DNA of 64,000 nt from Azospirillum sp. B21 (GCF_008364825.1 NZ_VTTO01000006.1:401064-465063), one strand, 5' to 3'. Positions 16,641 through 26,473 are shown, counted from the stretch's first letter. Notes: a model not told the origin generated them from the letters alone. Made by a program: numbers and translations.

Positions 16641-18428
16641 TCAATAACGCCAGACCAGAGTGACGCCTGCGCTGTTCACCGCGCTGGCCGTGCCGCGGGC
16701 GGTGGAGCGGGCATGGGCGGCGCGAATCCCCAGTTCCAGCCCGTCCGCCGGCTCCCAACCCAGGGAAACCGCGCCTTGCGGGCCGCTGCGCCCCCGTCGG
16801 TCGTAGGCATAGCCGAGCTGCGCGGCGTAGCGGACATAATCGGTGACATGGTCCTCGACGTTGATCTGGAGCGCGTGGACCTCGCGCGTCGCGGCCGGCA
16901 GCGGGACATAGGTCTGTCCGTCCGCGTTCTGCCGTTCCTCGCGCTGGCCGACATATTCGGCATCCAGCACATAGGCGACGCTGGCCAGCGGCCCGGCGGC
17001 GTTGAGGGTATAACGCAAGGAGCCCTCCACCGTGGCGCTGCGCGCCAGATCGGCGGCCCCGGCCAGCCCATAGCGGTTGTATCCGGCGCCGACCGACAGC
17101 GACCAGCGCTCCGACAGCCGTTCCTCATGCTGCAGGAACAGGCGGTCGCGCCGTCCGCCGCCGACGATGCCCTCCAGGAAGGCGAAGTTCGGCTCGCTCC
17201 AGGCGAAGCCGGCGCGGGTTTCCGACTCCTCGTCGCGCCAGCCATGGGTGTAGCCGGCGCCCAGCGTCCGCGGGGCGGCGTAGATGGACAGGGTGGAGCG
17301 CTGCAGCTCCGGCCAGTCATGGACCAGCGCCGCCTCCAGACGGGTGCGCGCGCCATGAAAGGGTTCCAGCCGGCCGTCGGCGCGCTGGGCGGCGTCGACA
17401 TCCACCTCGCGCCGTTCCAGCCCCCAGGTCAGGCTGGTCGAGCGGCCAAGCTCCTGCACTCCGGCGAGCCGCGCGATGCGCTGCATGTCGGCGTTGCGCA
17501 CCTGCTGCCAATCGACGTCGAGGCGGACGCGGTCGGCATTCGCGTGCAGAAGCAGCGCCTTGGCCTGGACCAACGACGGTTCATCGGGCGTCAGTTCCAG
17601 TGCGCCGTCATAGGCCATGACCGCCTCGCGCCAGCGGCCGAGCCGTTCCTCCGCTTGGCCCAGCAGGGCGGTGGACTGGGCATCCCGCGGGTCCTGGGCC
17701 AGCAGGTCGCGCAGCAGCACCCGCGCCGGCCTGACCTCTCCGCCTTCCATCAGGGCCAGGGCACGGAAATAGTCGATGCGGCGCCCGGCCGCCCGGTCGG
17801 CCGCCTCGGCCTGCGGCGTCGGGCCCACGGCGGGGGCGCGGGCCAGCGCGACGGTGACGCCCTTCGGGTCCGCCGCGATGTCGGCTGTGACGTCGGTGGC
17901 GAGGACCAGCACGACGCTGTCGTAGCCGTAGAGGATGTTGTCGATCCAGGACTCCAGCCGCTCCGGCACGCGGTCGAGCTCGACCTCACCGAGCGGTCGG
18001 CTGAAACGCAGGACGATCTCGCGTCCCTGGCGCTCCACCTCGGTCGCGACCGGAGCGGTCCAGCCCAGGGTGAGCCGGGCGGCGCGGTCCTCCCGCACCG
18101 TTTCCAAGCGTGCGGCGGATGGCGCCGGCTGGGCATGGATGGGGGTGGCGGCAAGGAGGAGGGTTAGGAAGACAAGTATGAGTGCCTTTGATCCCCTCTC
18201 CCCCCCGGGGAGAGGGTTAGGGTGAGGGGGATGCGTGAGGAGGATTCTCGGGAAGTCACGCCACGCATCCCCCTCACCCTCCCCGCGCCGATGGCGCGGG
18301 GCCCCTCCCTCTCCCCACTTTCGGCGGACCGGAGGTCCGCCTGTCGCGTCAGGGCAAACTTCGTTTGCGCGGGAGCGGGGGGGAGAGGGGGTGGATTGCG
18401 GGGATTGATTACGGAAGAGCCAGGACAC
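16641..18428 (-). CDS. pelB: PelB porin half, beta-barrel exporter with a repeat-derived N-terminus
   Basis: A 595-aa ORF. Residues 1 to about 80 are low-complexity sequence encoded by a GC-rich dyad repeat (HPNPLPGGERG). They are followed by a real signal peptide (LILVFLTLLLAATPIHAQ). Next come a TPR-like segment (about 215-300) and alternating amphipathic strands ending in VTLVWRY, as in an outer-membrane barrel with terminal aromatic. Canonical PelB (about 1190 aa) has TPRs and porin in one chain; here they are separate genes. No ATG or GTG lies between repeat and signal peptide, so translation either starts at 18428 and keeps the extra 80 residues or uses a rare start codon. Confidence 0.8.
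   Translation of the reverse strand: MSWLFRNQSPQSTPSPPRSRANEVCPDATGGPPVRRKWGEGGAPRHRRGEGEGDAWRDFPRILLTHPPHPNPLPGGERGSKALILVFLTLLLAATPIHAQPAPSAARLETVREDRAARLTLGWTAPVATEVERQGREIVLRFSRPLGEVELDRVPERLESWIDNILYGYDSVVLVLATDVTADIAADPKGVTVALARAPAVGPTPQAEAADRAAGRRIDYFRALALMEGGEVRPARVLLRDLLAQDPRDAQSTALLGQAEERLGRWREAVMAYDGALELTPDEPSLVQAKALLLHANADRVRLDVDWQQVRNADMQRIARLAGVQELGRSTSLTWGLERREVDVDAAQRADGRLEPFHGARTRLEAALVHDWPELQRSTLSIYAAPRTLGAGYTHGWRDEESETRAGFAWSEPNFAFLEGIVGGGRRDRLFLQHEERLSERWSLSVGAGYNRYGLAGAADLARSATVEGSLRYTLNAAGPLASVAYVLDAEYVGQREERQNADGQTYVPLPAATREVHALQINVEDHVTDYVRYAAQLGYAYDRRGRSGPQGAVSLGWEPADGLELGIRAAHARSTARGTASAVNSAGVTLVWRY
18192..18391. repeat. GC-rich dyad repeat inside the start of the PelB porin gene
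   Basis: About 200 bp built of CCCTCTCC/GGGAGAGG and CCCCTCACCCT modules in opposite orientation, including an inner dyad (GCGGACCGGAGGTCCGC). The same modules recur at 27128-27230, 28516-28662 and 32944-33050, all otherwise between genes. Confidence 0.75.
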
Positions 18429-21400
18429 GGCGGGCCTCCGGCAGTCGTCCGTTTTCGATCAGCATCGATGCATAATCCGCCTTCAGCTGCCGGTCGCCGG
18501 GGCGGCGCTTGCGCAGGGAGTCGAACAGGACGACGGCGTCATCGACCTTGCCCAGCCGGTTCAGCAGGTTCGCCTCCGTCTGGACCGCCGCGTCACCCCG
18601 GCCACTACGGGCACGGAGCTGGGTCAGCGCGGTGCGGTAGAAGGGTGCGGCGGCGGCCGGGCGCTTCAGGGCGGTCAGCGCCTCGCCCAGGAAGTAATGC
18701 GCCTCGTAATCGTCAGGGCCACGCGCGGTGTAGCGGCGCAACAGGCGCTCGGCGTCGGCGAGGCGGTTCTCGTCATAGGCCAGCATGCCAAGCTGGCGCA
18801 GCGCGTCGGCATCCTCCGGCATCCGCGCCAGCAGAGCCGTCCAGGCTTCCCCGGCGGCAGTGCGCTGGCCGGCCTGTTCGGCAAGGCGGGCATAGCGGCG
18901 CAGGCGGTCGGGCGCGGTTTCCTCACGCAGGGCGGCGCGCACGGCGACGGCCAGTTCCTTGCCCTTGCCGGCCGACGCCAGCGCCTCGATGTAGGGCGCC
19001 TTCAGCGCCGGCTGAACCGGTGGGCCGGCTTGCGTTGCGAGACCGGCGGTGACGCGGGCTCCGCCACCGAGTTCGGCCAGACGGTCATACCAAGCCGCCT
19101 GCGCTGCCGGGCCGGCCGCCGCCTTGGCCCGCGCCTCCAGCCAGTCCAGCGCCGCGGCTGGCGGGCGCGGACCCCAGAGATAGGCGAGCTGCTTGAAATC
19201 GTCGCTCTGCGGCCCCTCATCGGCCGCCAGCCGCTGCAAGGCCTGCGTCGCGCCTGCCTTGTCGCCGAGCGCCAGCAGGGCGGAGGCCGGTTCGCGTCGC
19301 CGCTCCACCGGCAGGCGGTCGTCGCCGGCGCGGGCCAGCAGGTAGCGGCGCAGGTCGGCCTTGCGGCCCAGCTTGTCCAGCGTGCCGCGATAGAGCGAAT
19401 CCTCCGCCTCGGCCAGCGGGGCGACGGCGGCCTGCCGTTGCAGCAGCGCGGCAAGCTCGGGCAGCGCGTTCGCCTTGGCAGCGGCATCGGCATAGGCCGC
19501 CATCCAATCGCCGCCCAGCCGTTCCGCCCGCACACGCAGCAGCGGCAGCGCGGCGCGGTAGGCCTTGTGGTCGAGCAGCAGGTAGACGATGCCCTGCTCC
19601 TCCGCGTCGGTCAGGCCGCCCCTCGCCAGCTTGGCGGTCAGGTGGCGGGCCAACTCCTCCGACCGGCCGGCGCCGTCGAGCGCCGCGATGTAGGCGGCCT
19701 CCACCTCCGCACCGCCCTGGTCGAGCAGGGGGGCCAGCAGCGGCAGCGCCTCGGCCGGCTTTCCCGTCGCGGTCAAGGCTGCGGCGACGGCCAGACGGCT
19801 GCGCGGCGAGGGGTCGAGCGCGAAGGCGCGCTGCGCGGCGGCCAGGGCCAGCGGAGCGGCACGCCGGTCGGTGACGGCCCGCTCGGCGGCGCTGCCGGCG
19901 ATGTCCTGCAACAGGGCAACGGGCAGCACCGGCCGGGCGGCCAGCCAGTCGGCGACGGCATCCGGATCGCCGGCCTTGGCCGCCAGCCTCGCCCACCCCT
20001 GCCCGACCGCCGGAGAGGGCTTGCCCTGCCGGCGCGCGACGAACCAGTCCAGGCCGGCCGGCGCGCGGTCGAGGTCGATGAACAGGGCGGCCAACTCCTC
20101 CAGCTGGTCGTCGGGCAACTGGCCGTCCGACAACTGATCGTCGGGGAGAGGGGCGGACAGCGCCAGACGGTCGAAGGCCGCGGACGCGGCGGCGCGGCGG
20201 CCGGCGCGGTCGAGAATGCGGACGGCGGCCAGCCGGTCACCGAGAGTCAGCACGCTCCCGGCCAGACCACGCTCCGCCCAGCGCGCGGCGGCATCGGCAT
20301 CGCCGCGGCCGAGCGCGATGTTCGCCGCCAGCACCGGGTAATCGGCGAGGAACCCCTCGCCCAACTCGCGGTGCAGGCGGTCGAGAAAGGGGCGGTCGCC
20401 GTCGCGCAGAGCCGTCTCGGCCAGCCCGGCCAGCACCCAATCCGGCGCCAGACGCAGATCACGGCCCTTGGCAGCCCGCAACGCCTCCTGCGCCTGCCCG
20501 GCACTCATCTCCAGCGCCAGCAGCCGGCCGAAATGGGAGTCCTCCACCGGGCCGGACAAGGCCGACAGACGGGTCCGCGCCTCCTCCCGGCGGTCGGCGG
20601 CGATCAGCAGGTCGATGTACGCCAACTCCAGCGCCAGCGCGGGCTTTCGACCGGTCCCTTCCAGCCCGATCACCTGCGGCCCGATCACCTGCGGTTCAAG
20701 CAGCCGCAGGCCCAGGTCCGGCCGGGAGGCCGCCGCCAGCTGGCTCGCCAGACCGATCATGGCGGCGACGGTCGGCCGCTCGCCGAGCCAGCGCCGGGCG
20801 CGGCCGAAGGCATCCTCCGCCCGGCCGAGGTCGATCAGCAGGCTCATCAGCAATTCGCGGCTGTCGGCGCCGATGTTGCCTCGGGCGCGGTCGTCGGCGC
20901 GCAGAAGCCGGTCCACCGCGCCGGCATGGTCGCCACGCGCCGCCAGCAGGGCGGCCAACTCCTGCTGGGCATCGACATCCTCGGGCGCCAGCGCGCAGTA
21001 GCGGGCCAGCGCATCGGCCTTCAGCGCCATCCGGTTGCGGAACCCGGCGGCATAGGCCAGTTCGCGGTAAAGGTCGGCGCTGTGCCGCAGCTCCGCCAGG
21101 ACCGTCAGGTTTTCCAGGTAATCGCCCGGCCGCTGGGCATCCTGGTAGAGGCGGCTCAGCAGCTCGCGCGCCTCGATGGAGGACGGTTCGGCGACGATGA
21201 ACTCCTCGGTCAGCGCGATGGCGCGCTCCACGTCGCCCTGGACCAGCGACAGGCGGGTCAGCGGCATCACCGTGGCGCCGCCGCGGTCGCCGGCGGCATA
21301 GCGCTCCTCGTAGACGGCGCGGGCGCTGTCGTAATCGCGGTCGCGGAATTTCTGCAGGGCAAGCTCGCCGCCGCGTGGAATCAGCAGCAGGCTGGCGCCG

Positions 21401-21447
21401 ATGCCCACGAGCAGCACCAGCAGGACGACCAGGATGTTCGCACGCAT
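18409..21447 (-). CDS. pelB: PelB TPR half, periplasmic scaffold anchored in the inner membrane
   Basis: About 1012 aa. An N-terminal membrane anchor (ILVVLLVLLVGIGASLLLI) is followed by a solenoid of TPR-like repeats over the rest of the chain, with typical cores such as PDDYEAHYFLGEALTALKRPAAAAPFY near the C-terminus. In Pseudomonas PelB the TPR region binds PelA and guides Pel through the periplasm to the porin. The start at 21447 has a GGGGTAGGG site just upstream. It ends 20 bp inside the porin gene (18409-18428), so the two halves are translationally coupled. The split looks stable rather than degenerate, since both parts are long and intact. Confidence 0.85.
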   Translation of the reverse strand: MRANILVVLLVLLVGIGASLLLIPRGGELALQKFRDRDYDSARAVYEERYAAGDRGGATVMPLTRLSLVQGDVERAIALTEEFIVAEPSSIEARELLSRLYQDAQRPGDYLENLTVLAELRHSADLYRELAYAAGFRNRMALKADALARYCALAPEDVDAQQELAALLAARGDHAGAVDRLLRADDRARGNIGADSRELLMSLLIDLGRAEDAFGRARRWLGERPTVAAMIGLASQLAAASRPDLGLRLLEPQVIGPQVIGLEGTGRKPALALELAYIDLLIAADRREEARTRLSALSGPVEDSHFGRLLALEMSAGQAQEALRAAKGRDLRLAPDWVLAGLAETALRDGDRPFLDRLHRELGEGFLADYPVLAANIALGRGDADAAARWAERGLAGSVLTLGDRLAAVRILDRAGRRAAASAAFDRLALSAPLPDDQLSDGQLPDDQLEELAALFIDLDRAPAGLDWFVARRQGKPSPAVGQGWARLAAKAGDPDAVADWLAARPVLPVALLQDIAGSAAERAVTDRRAAPLALAAAQRAFALDPSPRSRLAVAAALTATGKPAEALPLLAPLLDQGGAEVEAAYIAALDGAGRSEELARHLTAKLARGGLTDAEEQGIVYLLLDHKAYRAALPLLRVRAERLGGDWMAAYADAAAKANALPELAALLQRQAAVAPLAEAEDSLYRGTLDKLGRKADLRRYLLARAGDDRLPVERRREPASALLALGDKAGATQALQRLAADEGPQSDDFKQLAYLWGPRPPAAALDWLEARAKAAAGPAAQAAWYDRLAELGGGARVTAGLATQAGPPVQPALKAPYIEALASAGKGKELAVAVRAALREETAPDRLRRYARLAEQAGQRTAAGEAWTALLARMPEDADALRQLGMLAYDENRLADAERLLRRYTARGPDDYEAHYFLGEALTALKRPAAAAPFYRTALTQLRARSGRGDAAVQTEANLLNRLGKVDDAVVLFDSLRKRRPGDRQLKADYASMLIENGRLPEARRVLALP

Positions 21448-21454
21448 CGCCGCC

Positions 21455-23734
21455 CTACCCCGCCACACCAACGGTGGGACGAAGCCGCAGCAGCAGCGGG
21501 GCGATGCCGGAAACCGGAACGGTCAGCGCCAGCCGGCCATCCTCATCCGCAGTCGCGCTGCCGGTCCACAGAACGGTGCCGTCGCGTTCCGCCGTCACCG
21601 TCCAGGGACCGGAACGGGGAACCCGCCAGACCATGGAGCCCTCGCCATAGCCGGTGGCGGCGACGCGGAAGCCTGCGCCCTCCCCCGCCCCCTCCCTCGC
21701 CAGCGCCGAGAAGGCCCAGCGCCCTTCGACCAGAAAAGGCACGGACGCGGGCGGATCGCGGTCGGCGCGGTCGACCTCGGCGAGCGCCACCACCGGCTCC
21801 GCCACCGCGGGGTCGAGCGCGACATAGAGGCTGCCCTGGCTGTGGCGCTGGCCCAGAACCCCGGTGGAACGGGAGAAATCGACCGCGGTGGCGCTGGCCC
21901 GGTCGAAACGCAGCGTGTTCAACGCCCCACGGTCGCGCACGCGCCAGCGCCGCCCATCCTCCAGCGGCTCGAACCGCGCGGTGTAGAAGCCTTCGGCGAT
22001 GCGGGCATAGGTGGTGGCGGCGACCGGCGCCAGTTCCTGCCCACGGGCGGCGGTCAGCACGCTGACCAGCGCGTTCAGGCTGGCCGCCTTCTGGCCGCTG
22101 TACATGTGGTAGTAGACGTTGAAGGGCTTCAGCCGGATCGGAGCGCCGGCGTGCCGCATGGTGTTGACCAGATTGCGGTAGCCGTAGAAGCGGTTGGTCC
22201 ACAAGTCGGTATAGGTGTTCTCGTTGCTGCCGGCGGCGTAGATCTGGCGCTCCGCCCCCACCGGCAGGCCGACGGGCGGCAGACCGGTGATGGACGGGAA
22301 ATCGGCGTCGAACCGGGCGTCGCCGCCGTTCATGTTGACGCCGCCCGCCTTGCGGACCGCCGCCAGCGCCGCCTCGTATGGGGACGTATCGCCCGACCAT
22401 TGCACCAGCACCGCCCGCTTGCCGGTGGGGGCCAACCGGGTGAAATAGTCCAGTGCGCCGCCGATCTCCTGGTCGAGGTCGAAGGGCTGCTGCAGATAGG
22501 CGCGCGGGACGGCATAGCGGCCGATGTCCGACACCTCGCCCGCCGTCTCCGCCGCATGCTCGTCGCCCTTGCCGGGGCGGTAGGTGCCGTCGCGGTCGAG
22601 GAATGGGGCTTCCTTCTGCCGGCTGTAATCCTTGAAGAAGGCCCATTGAAAGGGATGGGTCCAGGTGTGGCTGGCCGGTTCGACCTGCGGCAGGGAGAAC
22701 AGCCGCTTCGCCGCTTCAACGGATTGCGGCGTGCCGCTCCAGGTCGGGTCGAGGTCGCCGACGATGGGGGCGACGGTCACCGGCAGATCGGGAAAGGGCT
22801 CGATGGCGGCGATGCGCACCATGTCGGAGGACAGGACGCGCTTGGCGGCATGGGGCGCCACCTCCGTCACGTTGCGCCAGCCGTCGCCGTCGATGTGGCT
22901 GAAATAGATCCGCCGGCCCGACAGTGTGGTGACGTCGGGCTTCGGCAGGTCGTCGGTGGCGAAGGCGTCGCCGAAAAAGGCGAAGGGATCGACAATCCAT
23001 TGGCGCCGGTTGTACTCGGCGTCGAAATGGCGGCTGTAGCCTTCGGCCGCCAGCCCGCCGGCCGGACCGGTCACCACCAGATGGCTGTCGCTGGCCGGAT
23101 CGTCCGCCCGCCGCATCACCAGATGGGAGACAACGCGCGTATCGGTCTTGCGGAACAGCGGGTAACCGGGCAGCACGCCCGACAGCGGCCGTTCGAAACC
23201 GATCATCCCGTCGGCCAGCGCCGGCTTGGATTTATAGGTCAGGTCGGAAAAGCCGTCGTCGTCGCGCAGCCCGAACCTGGCGAAGAAGCGGTTGGCGAGC
23301 GCCAGCGGCACCTGCCTGCCGCCGCTTTCCAGCCGCACCCCCGGCTGGCCCAGCACGGCGAAGCGGACGCCGCGGTCCATCGCCCGCGCCACCCAGTCGA
23401 TGTAGGCGCCGACATCGGCGAAGGGATCCCCCGCAAACCAGGTGACGACGCCGCGAAGGCCCGGATAGCGCGACAGGTCGGGAAGGCCGTCGGCGACGTT
23501 CCAATAGACGACGGACAGGCCCAGATGGTTCAGCGGAAGCTCCGCCATCGTGTGGATGCGGCCGAGGCGGATCGTTTCCTCCTCGCGCAAGTCCACCAGT
23601 GCCAGGATGGTTCGCGGCACCTCCTGCAAGGCGGTTGCGGCCGCAGGCGGCGCGCCGGCCGCCATGGCGGGAGCGGCCCACGGCAGCAGCAGGCCGAGCG
23701 CCAATGCCGCCGTCACTCTGGTGATGCGCATCAC
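21455..23734 (-). CDS. pelA: PelA deacetylase half
   Basis: A 759-aa secreted protein with a signal peptide (about 1-25, cleavage near AMAAG). The central region has polysaccharide-deacetylase metal motifs: HIDGDGW (His280, Asp282) and SHTWTHPF (His356 and His360, the HxxxH pair). A Gly/Ala-rich beta domain closes the C-terminus. PelA deacetylates nascent Pel in the periplasm, and its charged product is what PelC attracts. The glycoside-hydrolase domain normally fused at the N-terminus is encoded by the preceding gene, whose stop overlaps this start by 4 bp. Confidence 0.88.
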   Translation of the reverse strand: MMRITRVTAALALGLLLPWAAPAMAAGAPPAAATALQEVPRTILALVDLREEETIRLGRIHTMAELPLNHLGLSVVYWNVADGLPDLSRYPGLRGVVTWFAGDPFADVGAYIDWVARAMDRGVRFAVLGQPGVRLESGGRQVPLALANRFFARFGLRDDDGFSDLTYKSKPALADGMIGFERPLSGVLPGYPLFRKTDTRVVSHLVMRRADDPASDSHLVVTGPAGGLAAEGYSRHFDAEYNRRQWIVDPFAFFGDAFATDDLPKPDVTTLSGRRIYFSHIDGDGWRNVTEVAPHAAKRVLSSDMVRIAAIEPFPDLPVTVAPIVGDLDPTWSGTPQSVEAAKRLFSLPQVEPASHTWTHPFQWAFFKDYSRQKEAPFLDRDGTYRPGKGDEHAAETAGEVSDIGRYAVPRAYLQQPFDLDQEIGGALDYFTRLAPTGKRAVLVQWSGDTSPYEAALAAVRKAGGVNMNGGDARFDADFPSITGLPPVGLPVGAERQIYAAGSNENTYTDLWTNRFYGYRNLVNTMRHAGAPIRLKPFNVYYHMYSGQKAASLNALVSVLTAARGQELAPVAATTYARIAEGFYTARFEPLEDGRRWRVRDRGALNTLRFDRASATAVDFSRSTGVLGQRHSQGSLYVALDPAVAEPVVALAEVDRADRDPPASVPFLVEGRWAFSALAREGAGEGAGFRVAATGYGEGSMVWRVPRSGPWTVTAERDGTVLWTGSATADEDGRLALTVPVSGIAPLLLRLRPTVGVAG

Positions 23735-24645
23735 CGGGGCGGCTCCGGGATCAGGCGGTCGAGTTCGACCGTCGAGACATAGGGGGAAAAGCCGTTGGCC
23801 CGCTGCAGAGCATAGATGGCCCGGACGCCCGCCGTATCGGCCGGATCCCAGTAATCGAGCGTGAGCAGGCCGAGCCGCGGGTTCAACGCGCCGGCGGCCT
23901 TCAGCGCATCCACCTGGAACCGGTAATCCTCGGCGTTCTGGCGGTGCGGGCGCTTGGCGGCGAAATCCCAGCCGGCATAGACGCTCTCCCCCAGCACATG
24001 GCTCAGCAGCGGCGCCGTCTGCGGCAGGATCTCGTAGGCGCGGTTCTGCATCAGGCCGATGTCCGGCCAGTTGCGGCGGATGGCCCGCACCAGGGCCGCC
24101 GCCGCATCGGTCATGCCACGCCAGCGCTTAGGCTCGGTACGCTCCAAATGCGGCGGATTGTCGAGCGTGTCGAGGAAGACGCCGTGAAAGCCTTCGCGCA
24201 GGATCGCCGGCACCAGTTCCTCCACCACCAGCTTGACCCAGCGGCGGTCGCGGACATCGACATAGAAGCTGCCGGGCCAGTTGGGGTTCTCCTGGTCCAG
24301 GATGCCCCATCCCTTCACCCGGCCGAACCAGGGGCGGTGCGTCTCCACCTCCCCCACGCTGAGATAGCCGAACAGGGTCTTGCCGCGGTCGGCCAGCGGC
24401 TGGAGCGGCGGATGGGTGCGGCTGTCCAGAACCAGCAGCCGATAGGGTTGGAAGGCCGACAGCGGGGCGGCATCGGCGTAATAGACCGCCCAAGGAGAGT
24501 TTGAGGATTGAGCGGCGGAGGATAGAGAGCCGGAAGCTTGGCCGGTTTCGGCGGCCCGCAGGGGGCGGTTGGGCAACGCCAGCGACGCCGCACCCGACAC
24601 GAGCCCCACGGCGACAGCGCGCCGCCCGATCAGACCACCGATCAC
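23731..24645 (-). CDS. pelA: PelA glycoside-hydrolase half (GH166/TM1410-type)
   Basis: A 304-aa secreted TIM-barrel protein. The N-terminal twin-arginine-like signal is GRRAVAVGLVSG, cleavage near LRAAET. The barrel contains FGYLSVGEVE, FLDTLDNPP (Asp159, Asp162) and LGESVYAGWDF (Glu220). These positions match the catalytic Asp160 and Glu218 reported for the Pseudomonas PelA hydrolase domain. The enzyme cleaves Pel and sets polymer length or release. It is separate from the deacetylase here, but the two genes overlap by 4 bp, so stoichiometric production is likely. Confidence 0.87.
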   Translation of the reverse strand: MIGGLIGRRAVAVGLVSGAASLALPNRPLRAAETGQASGSLSSAAQSSNSPWAVYYADAAPLSAFQPYRLLVLDSRTHPPLQPLADRGKTLFGYLSVGEVETHRPWFGRVKGWGILDQENPNWPGSFYVDVRDRRWVKLVVEELVPAILREGFHGVFLDTLDNPPHLERTEPKRWRGMTDAAAALVRAIRRNWPDIGLMQNRAYEILPQTAPLLSHVLGESVYAGWDFAAKRPHRQNAEDYRFQVDALKAAGALNPRLGLLTLDYWDPADTAGVRAIYALQRANGFSPYVSTVELDRLIPEPPR

Positions 24646-24685
24646 GCCAGCCGAACCCTTCCCGACGCTTACCCGACCTGAACGG

Positions 24686-25627
24686 TCAGCCCAGCCACGC
24701 CAGCGTCTCGCGCAGCCCGTCCTCCAACGGCGTGTCGCAGCTCATGCCGAAGGCGGCGACGAGGCGCGACGGATCGCCGATGGACACCCGGATGTCGCCC
24801 GGCCGCGCCGCACCGTATCGGCGGTCGAGCGGCCGGCCCGACAGCTCCGCCAGCACCTCCGCCAGCCGATTGACCGAAGTCGGACGGCCGGTGCAGACGT
24901 TGAAGACCGGTGCGCCGGACCTTGGGTTGTCCATCGCCGCGGTCAGGTATCGCACCAAGTCCTTTACAAAGATGAAATCGCGGACCTGTTCGCCGTCGCC
25001 GTTGATGGTGATCGGCTCCCCCCTCACGATCCGGCCGGCGAAGATGGAAATGACGCCGGAATAGGGTGATTTCGGGTCCTGGCGCGGCCCATAGACGTTA
25101 AAGAAACGGAAGCCGGTGGTCGGCACGCCGTGCACGATGTCGGCCACCCGCGCATGCAGTTCGCAGCCCAGCTTATCGGCGCCATAGGCGGAAAGCGGGC
25201 GGGTCGCCGCGTCCTCGGTCAGCGGCATGGCGGGATTGTCGCCATAGACGGCGGCGGACGAGGCGTAGACCACCGGCACCGGCCCCTTGGGATTGGCGCG
25301 GCGGGCGGCATCGAGCACGGCGACGGTGCCGGACAGGTTGGCATGGTGGGTTTCCAGCCACGCCTCGCGCGAGCGGTCGACAGAGGCGACGGCGGCCAGA
25401 TGGAAACAGCCGTCCACGCCCTCACCGCCGGTTCCGGCCATCGCCGCCTCGACCGCCGCGGCGTCGGCGACGTCGCCGACCGTCACCGGCACGTCCCCAG
25501 GCAGGTTTTCGCGCTTGCCAGTGGACAGGTCGTCCAGAACCAAGACCTCGTGCCCGGCGGCCAGCAGCCGCTCGATCAGGTGCGAGCCGATGAAGCCGCA
25601 GCCGCCGGTAACAAGATAACGCGCCAT
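24686..25627 (-). CDS. NAD-dependent sugar epimerase, PelX-like UDP-GlcNAc/GalNAc C4-epimerase
   Basis: A 313-aa extended SDR enzyme with NAD motif GCGFIGSH (about 8-15) and catalytic YGADK (YxxxK, about residue 147) after SSAAVYG. Length and motifs match UDP-hexose 4-epimerases. Pel contains N-acetylgalactosamine, and PelX in other species makes UDP-GalNAc for it. As the first gene of the pel operon, 40 nt before the hydrolase half, this is its likely role here. Confidence 0.85.
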   Translation of the reverse strand: MARYLVTGGCGFIGSHLIERLLAAGHEVLVLDDLSTGKRENLPGDVPVTVGDVADAAAVEAAMAGTGGEGVDGCFHLAAVASVDRSREAWLETHHANLSGTVAVLDAARRANPKGPVPVVYASSAAVYGDNPAMPLTEDAATRPLSAYGADKLGCELHARVADIVHGVPTTGFRFFNVYGPRQDPKSPYSGVISIFAGRIVRGEPITINGDGEQVRDFIFVKDLVRYLTAAMDNPRSGAPVFNVCTGRPTSVNRLAEVLAELSGRPLDRRYGAARPGDIRVSIGDPSRLVAAFGMSCDTPLEDGLRETLAWLG

Positions 25628-25743
25628 CGCTGCTGCTCTCTCCGCTTTTGCGTGTGTGGTGGTTCTTACGCGAGCACCGGCATGGCGGATCTCACGCCAC
25701 GGCGGAAATCACGGAAGGGGGGTGTTCCCCGGCTGAACAGCGG

Positions 25744-26133
25744 TCAGGCGGCAGTCAGGAAACCGGCGACGGTGGCCTGGAATTCCTTGGGCTTGATCGG
25801 CTTGGAGACATGACCGTCGAAACCCGCATCCGCCAGCCGGCGCTTGTCGGCGGGGGTGGCGAGGTTGGTCACGGCCAGCACCGGCGTTGCGGTGAGTTCG
25901 CCATCGGCGCGGATCTGCTTGATCAACTCCAGCCCCGACAGGCCGGGCATGACGATGTCCATCACCACCAGATCCGGAGCCATCTCGCGCATCAGCGACA
26001 GAACCGAAGTGGCGTCGGACGCCTCGACCACGGCAAAACCGCCTTCCTCCAGGCAACGGACGAAGAGCTTGCGCATCAGCACATTGTCTTCGACCACAAG
26101 GATCGTCCGCGTCTTTTCGACCGTGTCCACCAT
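25744..26133 (-). CDS. Single-domain response regulator (CheY/DivK-like)
   Basis: A 129-aa receiver domain alone: acidic pocket Glu15-Asp16, phospho-acceptor Asp59 (VVMDIVMPG), conserved Thr in AVTN and Lys in VSKPIK. No output domain is present, so it acts by protein contact. The start at 26133 gives a normal receiver N-terminus. It lies 116 nt upstream of the pel epimerase on the same strand and may be cotranscribed, a hint that phospho-signalling feeds into Pel control. A partner kinase is not evident nearby. Confidence 0.88.
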   Translation of the reverse strand: MVDTVEKTRTILVVEDNVLMRKLFVRCLEEGGFAVVEASDATSVLSLMREMAPDLVVMDIVMPGLSGLELIKQIRADGELTATPVLAVTNLATPADKRRLADAGFDGHVSKPIKPKEFQATVAGFLTAA

Positions 26134-26473
26134 CTTGCCATCCGGACCTTGGTTCCGCGCCCCGTGCCGCCTGCCATGCGGCGCCGACCGGCGCACAGGA
26201 CCACACACGGCATATCCACGCGGTATTTCACATACAACTCAGTGTCTACGGCTTTTGGTTTCGCCGGTCAAGCAGCCCACAGCTTTGGAGAAGGGCACTT
26301 TCACCGATGTTGTGTGAAACTTGTTGCAGGAGTGCCATGAATAGTGGGGCTGCGCTTTCCACTGGCGCGCCCGGTCCGGTTGAGGCCATCCTCCCGGCAA
26401 AGTCGGAGATCGATTTTCCGCAAGATCATCCGGCGGGACCATGCGGGTCCGCAAACCAGGGAGACAGAGCATC
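26134..26473. other. Gene-free divergent region between response regulator and GST
   Basis: About 340 bp without a supported gene. It contains a less GC-rich stretch (about 26210-26340) that probably holds the divergent promoters. No operator palindrome stood out. Confidence 0.5.

Noticed and set aside
24686..25627. dTDP-glucose dehydratase or GDP-mannose enzyme for the epimerase
   Set aside because: Lacks the active-site pattern of dehydratases; the pel operon context and length fit a UDP-hexosamine C4-epimerase better.
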